DNA of 64,000 nucleotides from Halomonas sp. MCCC 1A13316 (GCF_014931605.1 NZ_CP053382.1:1302001-1366000); one strand, 5' to 3'; numbered from the stretch's first letter, positions 27,984 to 39,334 are shown. Notes: generated by a model from the letters alone, not told the origin. A program made the numbers and translations.

Positions 27984-30158
27984 CTAGCCACGCTGGGCAG
28001 CCTGGATCGCGGTCAGCGCAATGGTATAAACGATGTCGTCGACCAGCGCGCCCCGCGACAGATCGTTGACCGGCTTGTTGAGGCCTTGGAGCATCGGCCC
28101 CACGCTGACCACCCTGGCGCTGCGCTGCACCGCCTTGTAGGTGGTGTTGCCAGTGTTGAGATCGGGAAACACGAACACCGTGGCGCGCCCGGCCACTGGT
28201 GAATCGGGCGCTTTCTGGCGGCCGACGCTCTCGATGGCGGCAGCATCGTACTGCAACGGGCCATCGATCAGCAGGTCAGGCGCCTGCTCGCGGGCCAGGC
28301 GCGTGGCCTGACGCACCTTGTCGACATCGGCACCGCTGCCCGATTCGCCGGTGGAGTAGCTGATCATCGCCACTCGCGGCTCGATGCCGAAGGCCTGTGC
28401 AGAGCGCGCGCTCTGGATGGCGATCTCGGCCAGTGCCTCGGCATCGGGGTCCGGGTTCACCGCGCAGTCGCCGTAGACCACCACCTGTTCCGGCAGCAGC
28501 ATGAAGAAGATCGACGACACCTGGCGATAGCCGGGGGCGGTCTTGATCAGCTGGAAGGCAGGGCGCACGGTATTGGCGGTGGTATGGATAGCCCCCGAGA
28601 CCAGGCCGTCGACCTCGTCGAGCTGCAGCATCATGGTGCCGAGCACTACGTTGTCCTGCAGCTGGTCCTCTGCCGTCAACTCGTTCACCTTGCCGCGGCG
28701 ACGCTCCACCATGGGCGCTACGTAGCGGTGGCGAATCCGCTCGGGGTCGAGGATATCGAGCCCCTCCGGCAGTTCGATGCCGCGATTGCGCGCTACTTCC
28801 TCTACCTCTTCGCGGCGCGCCAGCAGCACGCAGTTGGCGATGCCACGGCGCTGGCAGATCGCTGCGGCTTCCACGGTGCGAGGCTCGTTGCCTTCCGGCA
28901 GGATAATGCGCCGGTTGGCGCGCTGCGCCAGCTTGACCAGCTCATGACGGAATGCCGACGGCGACAGGCGCGGCGTGAACCCGCGGCTCAGGTAATCCTT
29001 GAGCCACTGCAGGTCGATGTGACCGGCCACGAAACGGGTCACCTGTTCGGCGCGTTCCAGATCGTCCATGGGAATGTCGTTACCCATCCGACTCAGGTTC
29101 TTGGCCGTGGTGAAGCTGTCGGTGTCGACCGCCAGTACCGGCATGCCGGTCTTCAGCGCCGGCCGGCACATCTCGATCATGTTGTCGTTGGGCATGAAGC
29201 CGTTGGTCAGCAGCACGCCGGCCATGGGTATCCCGTTCATGGTGGCCAGTGCCGAGGCCAGCACGATGTCGTCGCGGTCACCGGAGGTCACGATCAGGCT
29301 GCCGGGTCGGAACACGTGCAGGGCATTGGCGGCGCTACGTGCGCACAGGCTGGTGGAGAGCACCCGGCGGCTGGCCGCGTCGCCTTCGCTGAGGAAGCGG
29401 GCATCGAGCGCCCGTGCCACGTCGACCACCCGCGGGGCGATCAATGCCGGGTTGTAGGGCACCACGCCGATCAGGTGGAAGCGATCGGTGGCGAGCGCCG
29501 GGGAGTGGCGACGCAGCTCGGCGAGGAAAGCATCATCGAGCAGGACGCTGCTGGTCCCCGGAGCCAACGCCGGCTCTTCGGCGCCGGGCAGGTTCTGCAT
29601 GCGCATCAGGATACAGCCCAAGGTACGCGCCGAGCCCACGCCACCGAAGGCACGGGCATGCATGTCGAGCTGTTCGGCCAGTGCCTCGGGGGCAGCGGCA
29701 TCGCCGCTGCCGACCAGGATGATCCGTGCGTTCAGCGCATGCGCCAGTTGAGCGTTGAGCTGGGTGGCGTAGGTGCCGTGGGCGGTGGGAACCACGCCCT
29801 CGACCACGATCAGGTCCGGCACGCTGCCGTCGTGACTGTCCACGGCCAGATCGAAGAGTTCGATGACCTGCTCCATCAGCACGTCGAGGCGATCCTGGCG
29901 TAGCAGGCGCTCCATGTCGGCCTGGGCGATGGGTGCCGGCGGGCGCAGCCCGAGCGTGCTGCTCACCAGTGCGGTGGAGCGGTCGGGGCCGGGGCCGTTC
30001 AGCTCGTCCTGGCGGAACGGCTTGAAAAAACCGGTCTTGAGACCGATGGTGTCGAGCGCCTGCATCAGTCCCAGGCTGGCCGAGGTCAAGCCGACCCCGA
30101 CGCCGGTTGGCACCATCAGCAGAATCTGGGGTTGCGGTCGTACGTCGTGCGGCGTCAT
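27984..30158 (-). CDS. pta: Phosphate acetyltransferase (long form)
   Basis: It converts acetyl-CoA plus phosphate to acetyl phosphate. The 724 residues comprise an N-terminal P-loop (DethioBiotin-synthetase-like) domain beginning LLMVPTGVGVGLTSASLG, a central DRTGG-type domain (~210-340) and the catalytic PTA_PTB domain (~400-724: RRIILPEGNEPRTVEAA, VSGAIHTTANTVRPAFQ, SYSTGESGSG, FPDLNTGNTTYKAVQRS). ATG 30158 has GGAAGAG upstream and is preferred over ATG 30179, which overlaps the ackA stop. Second gene of an ackA-pta operon. Confidence 0.95.
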   Translation of the reverse strand: MTPHDVRPQPQILLMVPTGVGVGLTSASLGLMQALDTIGLKTGFFKPFRQDELNGPGPDRSTALVSSTLGLRPPAPIAQADMERLLRQDRLDVLMEQVIELFDLAVDSHDGSVPDLIVVEGVVPTAHGTYATQLNAQLAHALNARIILVGSGDAAAPEALAEQLDMHARAFGGVGSARTLGCILMRMQNLPGAEEPALAPGTSSVLLDDAFLAELRRHSPALATDRFHLIGVVPYNPALIAPRVVDVARALDARFLSEGDAASRRVLSTSLCARSAANALHVFRPGSLIVTSGDRDDIVLASALATMNGIPMAGVLLTNGFMPNDNMIEMCRPALKTGMPVLAVDTDSFTTAKNLSRMGNDIPMDDLERAEQVTRFVAGHIDLQWLKDYLSRGFTPRLSPSAFRHELVKLAQRANRRIILPEGNEPRTVEAAAICQRRGIANCVLLARREEVEEVARNRGIELPEGLDILDPERIRHRYVAPMVERRRGKVNELTAEDQLQDNVVLGTMMLQLDEVDGLVSGAIHTTANTVRPAFQLIKTAPGYRQVSSIFFMLLPEQVVVYGDCAVNPDPDAEALAEIAIQSARSAQAFGIEPRVAMISYSTGESGSGADVDKVRQATRLAREQAPDLLIDGPLQYDAAAIESVGRQKAPDSPVAGRATVFVFPDLNTGNTTYKAVQRSARVVSVGPMLQGLNKPVNDLSRGALVDDIVYTIALTAIQAAQRG

Positions 30159-30175
30159 GCGTTCGTCTCTTCCTT

Positions 30176-31345
30176 TCACTTAGCCAGGCGCTGGCGGGTT
30201 TCGGTGGCGATCTGTCCCTCTTCATCGGTGGGGATGACCCAAAGCTGGCGCCCCCCGGCGTCGATGCGGCCTTCGCGTCCCCGGATCGTTTCGCTATTGG
30301 TGGTTCGGTTGAGCTGCAGGCCGAAATGGGGCAGCAGCCCGATGACCCGTTCGCGTACCTGGGCGGCGTTCTCGCCGATGCCACCGGTGAAAACCAGACC
30401 GTCGAGGCGGGGCAGGGCGCAGGAAAGCGCCGCCAGCGACTTGGCGATGCGGTAGCAGAACACCTCGATAGCCAGCGTCGCCCCTGGATGACCCTGTGAC
30501 TCGGCGGCCTCCAGTTCGCGCATGTCATTGCTCAGCCCCGACAGCCCCAGCAGGCCGCTATTGCGGTTGAGCACCTCGTCGATGCGATCCAGCGACCAGC
30601 CCAGCTGGCGTGAAAGGTGGGCATGCAGGCCCGGATCGACATCGCCGCTGCGCGTGCCCATCACCAGCCCTTCCAGCGGGGTCAGTCCCATGCTGGTATC
30701 GAGGCTTCGGCCTTGCCACACGGCGCAGGTGGAGCAGCCGTTGCCCAGGTGAGAGGTGAGCCAGGCGCCGCCATCGAGCTCGCTGAGTGCATCGGCGCGT
30801 CGGCTGACGTAGGCGTGGCTGGTACCGTGGAAGCCGTAGCGACGGATATCGTGGTCGCGGTAGAGCGCCTCCGGCAGGGCATAACGGTAGGCCCGCGGCG
30901 GTAGGCTCTGGTGGAAGGCGGTATCGAACACCGCTACCTGGGGGAGATCGGGAAACAGTCGACGGGTGGCCGCCACGCCCTCGAGATTGGCGGGGTTGTG
31001 CAACGGGGCCAGCGCCGAAGTGCGCTCTATCGCTGCGACGACGTCATCATCGATCAGTGCGGCTTGGGTGAAGCGCTCGCCGCCATGCACGATGCGATGG
31101 CCCACGGCGATCGGCCGACGCCCCTCCAGGCGATGGAAGATGGCTTCCAGTGCACGAGTGTGATCGGCCTCACCGAGGGCCTGCGTGAAGGGTTCGCCGC
31201 GGCTGTCGACCCCCCTGAGTCGGGCATCGGCGCCACCCAAGCGTTCCGCCAGCCCGGCCAGGCGCGGCTGATCCGGTGCGGACGGCACCAAGGCATATTT
31301 GATCGACGACGAACCGCAATTGATGACCAGTACCGAGGCGTTCAT
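30176..31345 (-). CDS. ackA: Acetate kinase
   Basis: It interconverts acetyl phosphate plus ADP with acetate plus ATP; 389 residues of the ASKHA fold. Motifs: [13 protein letters not shown] (7-19, phosphate 1), [31 protein letters not shown] (catalytic His), [28 protein letters not shown] split across the substrate site, and [10 protein letters not shown]. It is the first gene of the operon with pta, 18 bp apart. An inverted repeat 33 bp upstream of the start (31378-31402) probably controls both. Confidence 0.96.
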   Translation of the reverse strand: MNASVLVINCGSSSIKYALVPSAPDQPRLAGLAERLGGADARLRGVDSRGEPFTQALGEADHTRALEAIFHRLEGRRPIAVGHRIVHGGERFTQAALIDDDVVAAIERTSALAPLHNPANLEGVAATRRLFPDLPQVAVFDTAFHQSLPPRAYRYALPEALYRDHDIRRYGFHGTSHAYVSRRADALSELDGGAWLTSHLGNGCSTCAVWQGRSLDTSMGLTPLEGLVMGTRSGDVDPGLHAHLSRQLGWSLDRIDEVLNRNSGLLGLSGLSNDMRELEAAESQGHPGATLAIEVFCYRIAKSLAALSCALPRLDGLVFTGGIGENAAQVRERVIGLLPHFGLQLNRTTNSETIRGREGRIDAGGRQLWVIPTDEEGQIATETRQRLAK

Positions 31346-31377
31346 CGGGGCTCCGCATGAAGAGAGTGTAGGGGCAG

Positions 31378-31402
31378 GATAGACTTAAGACTTTAGTCTA
31401 TC
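31378..31402. promoter_or_regulatory. Inverted repeat GATAGACT-N9-AGTCTATC upstream of ackA
   Basis: Perfect 8+8 inverted repeat in the divergent region between ackA (-) and the DMT transporter (+). It is AT-rich against a GC-rich background and ends 33 bp from the ackA start, a normal operator position. The regulator is unknown; no regulator gene adjoins it. Confidence 0.55.
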
Positions 31403-31508
31403 ACCCGGGCATCGTCTTCGGCCCTGCCCCAGGTCAAGCCAGGTATTTTGTTAGCCGTCTATCGAAAATCCTGGCATGCTGATGCTACCAAACCGTTGGA
31501 ACCCCTCC

Positions 31509-32438
31509 ATGTCGACCGATACCGCGGCGCTTGGCCGCGCATTGCTGCTGCCGCGCCATCTTGCCGTGCTGCTATTGGCCTGCGTCGCCACGCTGTTCGC
31601 CGGCAATCATGTTGCGGCCCGCCTGGCTTTCGATGAAGGCACCGGGCTGCTGCTCGCCGTGCTGGTGCGCTCCGCCGTGGCGCTCAGCGTGCTGGTGGCG
31701 CTTTTCCTGTGGCAGGGAAAGCGCGTGTCGCTACCGGCCGGCACCGGGCGCTGGCAGCTCCTGGCAGGGCTGATGGTCGCAATCCAGAGTCTGTGCCTCT
31801 ACTCGGCGGTGGCGCGCATACCGGTAGTCGTGGCGCTGCTGCTGATGAACACCTTTCCCATTCAGCTGGCGCTGCTCACTTGGGCATTGGGCGGACCTCG
31901 CCCGACGTTACGCGCGGCCCTGATCATGGCCGTGATTCTGGTTGGCCTGGTGGTCGTGCTGGACGTTCCGGCCTGGCTGTCGAGTCCCGAGGCACTCGGT
32001 CCGCAGTGGCTGCCCGGGGTGGCCTTCGGCCTGGCGGCGGCGGCGGCCTTTTCCTGCGCGCTATGGATCACCGAGCACCACCTGGGAGAGGTCGGCAGCA
32101 CCCTGCGCAGCCTGCTGACCATGCTCATCGTCTTCGTGATGATGATCGTCGCCGGCGCGCTGCAACTGGTGCCGGGCGGCATGGCTCTGCCAGTCAGCGG
32201 CACTGGCTGGGGAGCACTGGCGGCGCTGGGGCTGCTCTACAGCGTGGCGTTTTCGGTCTTGTTCATCAGCGTGCCGCGGCTCGAGATGGCACGCAATGCG
32301 CCGGTCATGAACGTCGAGCCGGTGGCTTCACTGCTGCTTGGGTACCTGATACTGGGACAAATGCTGTCGGGAATGCAACTGATCGGCGGGGCGATCGTTT
32401 TGGGTGGCATCGTCGTGCTCAGCCTGTCGCCGCGCTGA
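31509..32438 (+). CDS. EamA/DMT-family transporter
   Basis: The 309-residue inner-membrane protein of the drug/metabolite transporter superfamily has about ten hydrophobic helices in two EamA repeats. Seen are the first-repeat pattern FAGNHVAARLAFDEGTG, ...LLLMNTFPIQLALLTW, and second-repeat MNVEPVASLLLGYLILGQ with its conserved Glu-Pro. Substrate unknown; metabolite export is usual. ATG 31509 is preferred to 31476 because the extra residues are not family-like. Divergent from ackA. Confidence 0.9.
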   Translation: MSTDTAALGRALLLPRHLAVLLLACVATLFAGNHVAARLAFDEGTGLLLAVLVRSAVALSVLVALFLWQGKRVSLPAGTGRWQLLAGLMVAIQSLCLYSAVARIPVVVALLLMNTFPIQLALLTWALGGPRPTLRAALIMAVILVGLVVVLDVPAWLSSPEALGPQWLPGVAFGLAAAAAFSCALWITEHHLGEVGSTLRSLLTMLIVFVMMIVAGALQLVPGGMALPVSGTGWGALAALGLLYSVAFSVLFISVPRLEMARNAPVMNVEPVASLLLGYLILGQMLSGMQLIGGAIVLGGIVVLSLSPR

Positions 32439-32549
32439 GCCCGCCTCGGCCCGAGCCTGCTGAGTTTAGATTCGTCTTGCGCGCCTCCGGACTGTGTACC
32501 AGACTTGAAGGCGAAGTATGGAAACACTGTTTCTTAATGGAGGTGTGCC

Positions 32550-33053
32550 ATGAAACTGCTCGCCATTTCCACCGCTGTGCTGACGGCCACTGCTTTTGCT
32601 TCCTCGGCCCAGGCCCAGCAATATCAGATGCCGATGTACCCCCAGGCCTATGCTGGCGCCGACGCCATGCTGTGGGAACTTAATCCCGATCAGGGCTCCT
32701 CGGCCGATTCCGTAGGCCTGCGACTCAATGGTGGGATGCAATTCAACGACTACTTTGGCGCCGAGGCTCATCTGGGTACCGGCGGCTCCGACGGTGCGGC
32801 CGAGCTCAGTTATCTAGTGGGTGCCTATGCCAAGGGCATCCTGCCGGTTTCACAGCAGTTCCGCCTGTATGGCCTGGCGGGCTTCAGCGAAGTGGATTTC
32901 GACGCCGACAGCGAGAGCGGCTTCTCGTATGGCGCCGGCGCTGAATTCGATGTGGTGCCCAACCTGGCGGTGGGTGCCGACTACATGCGCTACCTGGACG
33001 AGTCGGCTTACACCTTCGATGCGGCAAGCATCGGGGTTCGCTACCGTTTCTGA
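32550..33053 (+). CDS. Small outer-membrane beta-barrel protein
   Basis: The 167-residue protein begins with a clear signal peptide (MKLLAISTAVLTATAFASSAQA). Alternating hydrophobic beta strands, Gly/Asp/Ser-rich turns and a C-terminal aromatic strand ASIGVRYRF ending in Phe follow, all standard for an eight-stranded OmpW/Opa/OmpA-like porin-fold protein. Role unknown, probably structural or a channel. ATG 32550 has GGAGGTG upstream. A terminator follows the stop. Confidence 0.85.
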   Translation: MKLLAISTAVLTATAFASSAQAQQYQMPMYPQAYAGADAMLWELNPDQGSSADSVGLRLNGGMQFNDYFGAEAHLGTGGSDGAAELSYLVGAYAKGILPVSQQFRLYGLAGFSEVDFDADSESGFSYGAGAEFDVVPNLAVGADYMRYLDESAYTFDAASIGVRYRF

Positions 33054-33078
33054 GTTGTCCCGTCTGCGCATCTGACCG

Positions 33079-33110
33079 CGCCCCCATGATGATTGTCGTG
33101 GGGGCGATTT
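33079..33110 (+). terminator. Terminator of the beta-barrel gene
   Basis: 8-bp stem CGCCCCCA / TGGGGGCG with a 12-base loop, then ATTTCG. It lies between two convergent stops and may serve both strands. Confidence 0.75.
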
Positions 33111-33124
33111 CGTTAGCGGCTCAA

Positions 33125-34372
33125 TCAGTGCCCCGGCCAATTGCCATGCTCCTTCCAGCTCTCCAGCAGGGCGGGTAGGTGCTTGAGATCTCCGTTCTCG
33201 ACGACCTCGACCTGCAAGCCCTGCAGGCGTTGCAGCTCGGTGAGTCGTTGCCGGGACTTGTCGAACTCGCCGCAGGCCAGCAGTACCCGGGTAGCGGAGA
33301 GTCCCGCTGAATGGTTGAGCATGCCATGCAGCCGTTTCAGGCCCTGCTCGATACAGGTCCTGGAGCCGGGGCGAGTGATGAGGGACTCGATGAACAGCAA
33401 CCGGTTGCGTTCGACCGCCAGGCAGTCCGATACCACGGGCTCGCCGTTGTGCTGGCCGCTCAGGTCGAGGATATGCGCCTCGCTGCAAACCCGGGATAGT
33501 CCGGCCTCCTGGGCGCTGAGCCAGGCATACTCCGTCAACCAACCGCCGCCCAGATAGCGCCCACCCTCCAGGGAATCGATGTCCACGACGTGGGGGGTAT
33601 CGCTCGACCAGTGCAGAAGGCCGGCCTCGTCAAGCGCCTTCAACGCATCGGTGGCTGGGAAGCACGGCGATTCTTTCAACCACTGGCGCCCGGCGCCTGA
33701 TCGTAGCCGAACTCCCGAGGGGATAACGCTCTCCAGTGCGCCTCCCTCGCCGTGTACCATGTCATGCAGTTCCCCGAGCAAAACGGCCAGGCGGTCGGCA
33801 TGATAGCCGAGGTGGCGGGTGAGGTGCTTGCGCTGTTGGCAAGCCTGGCGCCATTCGCTTTTATCGGAAACTGCCCGAACTCGCTTGCGGCCGTTGGCCA
33901 GCAGGTAGCGATCGACGTCCAGTACCGGTTCAATGGCCGTGACGTCCGGGGCTGAGTCGGGGCTATCGCACGCCATGCGGTAGAGCGCTCCAGCTCGAAT
34001 GTCCACATGCAGCCAGTCGGCGGAGCAGCGCTGCATGGCATGCTGGAACAGCAGGGCTGCAAGCGTGCTGCAGCCGCCTGCATCCAGGGTGACCGAGAGA
34101 GAGGGGCTATCGAACTGCTGGCGATACAGGGATTCGGCTAGCGCATCGGCATATTCTGCGCAGCGGTGGGGCTCGTCGTACGGAAGGCGAGCGCGTGTCT
34201 CGATCTCGGTTCCAGTGGGCAGTTCGTGGCGTAGTAGAATCGCCAGTCGCTCGGCGGCCTGGGGAGGTGATTGGCACGGTATCAGTACGATTCGCTGCGG
34301 ACGAAGCTGCAGAATCGGTATCAGGCTTACCTCAGGGCGCTCGGTTACCAGCGCGACGTGCAGGTGTGGCAT
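33125..34372 (-). CDS. DUF1887 protein (Card1/VC1899-like CARF plus PD-(D/E)xK fold), catalytic site degenerate
   Basis: The 415-residue protein belongs to the DUF1887 group. Characterised members such as Card1 pair a CARF domain that binds cyclic oligoadenylate with a PD-(D/E)xK nuclease. Residues ~1-150 look CARF-like, with TLDAGGCST (95-103) where a TGGTK-type ligand loop is expected. A helical linker follows. GGGWLTEYAW (275-284) matches the conserved GGWLEEY start of the nuclease. The active-site row appears as Asp316 and Glu329 in FIESL, so the usual Glu-x-Lys reads Glu-Ser-Leu: the lysine is missing. No CRISPR array, cas gene or cyclase is in the window. Single gene. The family call is fairly sure; loss of activity is inference. 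Confidence 0.8.
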   Translation of the reverse strand: MPHLHVALVTERPEVSLIPILQLRPQRIVLIPCQSPPQAAERLAILLRHELPTGTEIETRARLPYDEPHRCAEYADALAESLYRQQFDSPSLSVTLDAGGCSTLAALLFQHAMQRCSADWLHVDIRAGALYRMACDSPDSAPDVTAIEPVLDVDRYLLANGRKRVRAVSDKSEWRQACQQRKHLTRHLGYHADRLAVLLGELHDMVHGEGGALESVIPSGVRLRSGAGRQWLKESPCFPATDALKALDEAGLLHWSSDTPHVVDIDSLEGGRYLGGGWLTEYAWLSAQEAGLSRVCSEAHILDLSGQHNGEPVVSDCLAVERNRLLFIESLITRPGSRTCIEQGLKRLHGMLNHSAGLSATRVLLACGEFDKSRQRLTELQRLQGLQVEVVENGDLKHLPALLESWKEHGNWPGH

Positions 34373-34452
34373 GGGCTTGCTCCCTCCGCACTTGATCCTT
34401 GCAGGTTCCTACAGGCTACATCCGAGCGTTCCGTGCTGTCGCCTGTGGCGAC

Positions 34453-34484
34453 AAAAAAACACGCCGGCCCTGGGGCCGGCGTGT
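34453..34484 (-). terminator. Rho-independent terminator of thiC
   Basis: On the minus strand, a stem of about 12 bp (ACACGCCGGCCC / GGGCCGGCGTGT, tiny loop) is followed by seven Ts. It begins 20 bp after the thiC stop. Strong canonical terminator. Confidence 0.92.
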
Positions 34485-34503
34485 TGGCTGGTAGTGGCGT
34501 GGT

Positions 34504-36572
<2,069 letters not shown>

Positions 36573-36617
36573 AAGCGTGTTCGCCCGCCATGCCGGCGGG
36601 TATTGCATGGCAGCGGC

Positions 36618-37286
36618 TCAGATCGCTCGATCCAGTCCCATCTGCCAGAAATCGATCTCGAGTCGCGTGGCATCGCGGAACACCTCGGCGAGCTCGTCAA
36701 AGCGCGCCGGAGTGACATCGGCCAGGCGTGTATCGAGCCACTCCAGCTCGGCGCGCATGGCGGCCTGGAAGTCGTCGCTCTGGTACATGGCGATCCAGGC
36801 GTCATAGGGGTTGGTCTTGCCGCGCAGCGTAAAGGACTGCGCGTTCAGCCAAGTGGCGATCTCGCCATAGCCCACCAGGCAGGGGGCGAGTGCCACGTGC
36901 AGGTCGAGGAGGTCGCCGCGGTTGCCGGTATCGAGTACGTAGCGGGTATAGGCCATCGTCGCCCGGGCCTCCGGCAACTGCGCGAGTTCTGCCTCGCCGA
37001 TTCCCCATTCGCGGCAGTAGCCGACATGCAGATCGAGTTCCACGTCGAGAATCGCCTTGAGACCTTCATGGGCCTGGCGCAGGTCGGCGAGGCTGCGGCT
37101 CTTGTAGGCGGCCAGCGCGTAGGCACGGGCAAAGTGGATCAGGAACAGGTAGTCCTGTTGCAGATAGTGGCGGAAAGCGCCCTCTGAGAGAGTACCGTCA
37201 CCCAGGCCGCGCACGAAGTCATGCTCGATGTAGGCGCGCCAGTCATCGTGGCAGGCGTTGGTCAGGTCGGTGAAGCGATAGCCCAT
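36618..37286 (-). CDS. tenA: TenA-type aminopyrimidine aminohydrolase / thiaminase II
   Basis: It hydrolyses aminopyrimidine thiamine-breakdown products to HMP for salvage. The 222-residue all-helical protein has active-site residues at family positions: Asp45 (LQQDYLFL), Cys136 (LAPCLVGYGEIA) and Glu210 (RLEIDFWQMGL), so it is the Cys-type TenA_C class. HFARAYALAAYKSRS and Tyr-rich pockets are also conserved. It lies upstream of the thiC riboswitch on the same strand with a TPP riboswitch of its own, giving two separately sensed units. Confidence 0.95.
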   Translation of the reverse strand: MGYRFTDLTNACHDDWRAYIEHDFVRGLGDGTLSEGAFRHYLQQDYLFLIHFARAYALAAYKSRSLADLRQAHEGLKAILDVELDLHVGYCREWGIGEAELAQLPEARATMAYTRYVLDTGNRGDLLDLHVALAPCLVGYGEIATWLNAQSFTLRGKTNPYDAWIAMYQSDDFQAAMRAELEWLDTRLADVTPARFDELAEVFRDATRLEIDFWQMGLDRAI

Positions 37287-37384
37287 CTTGCCTCCGGTAT
37301 CGAATCGGATCCGGAACGTGGGCGGGAGGAAGGAAGAGGTGGCTGGGGTGAGGCGGCGAATGCTTGCCGCGATGGGGCCACCGC

Positions 37385-37502
37385 TTGATCCCTACGCCGG
37401 TACGAGCCGGATCAGGTTCTACGGGCCCCGCCGTGACGACTGCTCATTCTGGTGAGCAAAATGTCGTATGGCGATCTCAGCCGGTTCCACCGGCACCCCG
37501 TC
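37385..37502 (-). ncRNA. TPP riboswitch controlling tenA, with extended P3 arm
   Basis: Minus-strand reading gives GGGGTGCCGGTGG, CCGGCTGAGATCGCC, then an unusually long variable arm of ~50 nt, GCCCGTAGAACCTGATCCGG and CCGGCGTAGGGATC. All TPP-aptamer cores are intact. The arm contains its own hairpin (TGCTCA/TGAGCA around ACCAGAA type loop, 37441-37458) and is longer than in the thiC element 900 bp away. It lies ~98 bp before the tenA start. Confidence 0.95.
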
Positions 37503-37565
37503 AAGCGTCTGGGCCAGTCTAGCAGGATGAGACCGTCTTGCCAGTCACCGAAGCGAAATGGTTCT

Positions 37566-38495
37566 TCAATAGAGCCGGAACGACTTGTGCTTCGGGTGCC
37601 CCTGCTGTTGCTCGATCACCTTGCGGTAGCGCTTGTACTCCCACTGATACTGGGCCGGATCCAACGCGATGGCTTCTTCCACGCAGGCGTTGACGCCGGT
37701 GGCCGATTGCGTTTCGTCAGCGGCATAGACTCGCTCGTCGGCGGCCAGGAAGTGAATGGCGAAGCCGCGGCCGGGGAGGCGCCTGGCCACGCCGGTGACG
37801 ACTCGGGCATCGGTGCGGGCCACCAGCTTGGGCAGCAGGGTCGCGGTGTAGGCCAGGCGATGGTAGAAGGGGGCGAACACACCGCTACCCCAGTTGGGCT
37901 CCTGGTCGGGCAGGATACCCACCGCCTCGCTGCGCTTGAGCGCCTTGAGCAGGGCCGCGACGCCGCGTGGGTTGGTCGGCACCAGGCTCGCGCCCATGCG
38001 CTCGCGCCCTCGGCGGATCACCGGATCGAGTTCGGCAATCTTGGGCGGTTCGTACATGGCGGTGAAGGGGAAGTGGCTGGAAAGCCAGAAATTGAGCACT
38101 TCCCAATTGCCGAAGTGCGGTGCCAGCACGATGACGCCGCGCCCCTCGGCGCGGGCGTCGTCGAGCAGCTCACGGCCGTGGATCTCTTGGATCGAGGCCT
38201 CGACCCGCTGCGGTTCGCCCATCCAGGCGAAGCCCAGCTCGAGCATGGTGGCGGTGGAGTGGGTCAGGCTCTCCCGCGCTAAGCGACGTCGTGCCGCTGC
38301 GCTGCGCTGGGGAAAGACCTCTGCCAGGTTGATCTCGGTGACCTTGCGCTCGCGCCGGCTGAAGCGATGCACCAGCGGGCCGGTGAGGCGGGCCAGTCGC
38401 CAGAGCATGGCGGGGCGGCGGCCGGCCAGGCTGCGCCATAGCGTGGTAATGGCGCGACCCTGCAGGGTGGCGGTGGATGACTGCGGCTCGCTCAT
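37566..38495 (-). CDS. Lipid A late acyltransferase (LpxL/HtrB family)
   Basis: It adds a secondary acyl chain to lipid A at the cytoplasmic face of the inner membrane. 309 residues with the acyltransferase box HFGNWE (127-132, H-x4-E), a following NFWLSSHFPFTAMYEPPK block, RGRERMGASLV and ILPDQEPNWGSGVFAPFY. No strong N-terminal membrane helix is visible. Whether it is LpxL, LpxM or a related acyltransferase cannot be told. The start lies 4 bp after the stop of the DUF4870-like gene, so the two are co-transcribed. Confidence 0.9.
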   Translation of the reverse strand: MSEPQSSTATLQGRAITTLWRSLAGRRPAMLWRLARLTGPLVHRFSRRERKVTEINLAEVFPQRSAAARRRLARESLTHSTATMLELGFAWMGEPQRVEASIQEIHGRELLDDARAEGRGVIVLAPHFGNWEVLNFWLSSHFPFTAMYEPPKIAELDPVIRRGRERMGASLVPTNPRGVAALLKALKRSEAVGILPDQEPNWGSGVFAPFYHRLAYTATLLPKLVARTDARVVTGVARRLPGRGFAIHFLAADERVYAADETQSATGVNACVEEAIALDPAQYQWEYKRYRKVIEQQQGHPKHKSFRLY

Positions 38496-38499
38496 GAGT

Positions 38500-38874
38500 T
38501 CAGATCAGCCAGGCGTCCACATTGTCGGGGGCACGGTGCTCCTGCAGGCGTTTGATGCCCTTGACGCAGCGAATCACCAACCAGACGATTACCACCAGCC
38601 AGGTCAGGAAACCGATCAATACCAGCATCAGTAAGCCGGAAATGGCAAAGTAGAGCAGCGCAAGCCAGAAGGTGCGGATCAGGTAGCGGTAGTGTTCATC
38701 GAACCAATGGGGACCCTGACCGCGATAAACGTAGGCGATCACCACGCCGACCAGTAGGGTCAGGCCGCCGGTGACGATGCCTGCCAGATACAGGGCATAG
38801 ACGACGATGGGCAGGGTGGTGTCGGGTGCGTCGCCCGAATCGATGACGCTGCGGCTCTCGGGGCTATCGTTCAT
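38500..38874 (-). CDS. Small membrane protein, DUF4870/Tic20-like
   Basis: The 124-residue protein has three hydrophobic helices (about residues 22-48, 65-85 and 85-105). The WFDEHYRYLIRTFW loop and short VIRCVKGIKRLQE tail resemble the DUF4870 family of small bacterial membrane proteins. Function unknown. It is the first gene of a pair with the lipid A acyltransferase. Confidence 0.82.
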   Translation of the reverse strand: MNDSPESRSVIDSGDAPDTTLPIVVYALYLAGIVTGGLTLLVGVVIAYVYRGQGPHWFDEHYRYLIRTFWLALLYFAISGLLMLVLIGFLTWLVVIVWLVIRCVKGIKRLQEHRAPDNVDAWLI

Positions 38875-38941
38875 GAGGCGTCCAGTCGTTCATGGTTTGC
38901 GTCAATGATACCGGCCATGGGCCACATTGCCAGGGAGGCGG

Positions 38942-39334
38942 CTATTCGAGTGCCTCCTTGAGCGGACGGCTGATCTCCAGCAGGTTGCCGTCAGGGTCGC
39001 GCAGGTAGAGCGACTCGATGAGGCCATTGGCCCCCTGACGGGTGACCGGGCCGAGTTCCACTTCCACATCGAGTGCCGCTAGGTGCCGCTGGACCTCGTC
39101 CAGCGGCAGCAGGCTGCGCAGGCAGAGATCCAGGCTCCCCGGCGTGGGGGTGGCGGCGCGCGGCTCGATGTCGGTGGCCGTCCAGTGCAGGCGCAGGGCG
39201 ATGTCGCCCAGTATCAGGTCGACACGCTCGCGATCCCGGTAGCGTACCTCGAGCCCGAGTACGCGAGAGTAGAAATCCACGGCACGGGAAATGTCGGTCA
39301 CGGTAATGACCAGGTGGTCCAGACCTGACAGCAT
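38942..39334 (-). CDS. VOC-family (glyoxalase/dioxygenase fold) protein
   Basis: The 130-residue protein has two beta-alpha-beta-beta-beta repeats: LDHLVITVTDISRAVDFYSRVLG with metal-ligand His7, IALRLHW (second His), and ESLYLRDPDGNLLEIS with the final Glu. This is the single-domain VOC layout used by fosfomycin-resistance-like, glyoxalase-I-like and unknown enzymes; the substrate cannot be told. The stand-alone gene is divergent from the methyltransferase at 39401. Confidence 0.9.
   Translation of the reverse strand: MLSGLDHLVITVTDISRAVDFYSRVLGLEVRYRDRERVDLILGDIALRLHWTATDIEPRAATPTPGSLDLCLRSLLPLDEVQRHLAALDVEVELGPVTRQGANGLIESLYLRDPDGNLLEISRPLKEALE

Noticed and set aside
33125..34372. Evidence for a type III CRISPR system
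   Set aside because: The CARF-like protein alone is not enough; no array, cas gene or cyclase is visible in the window.
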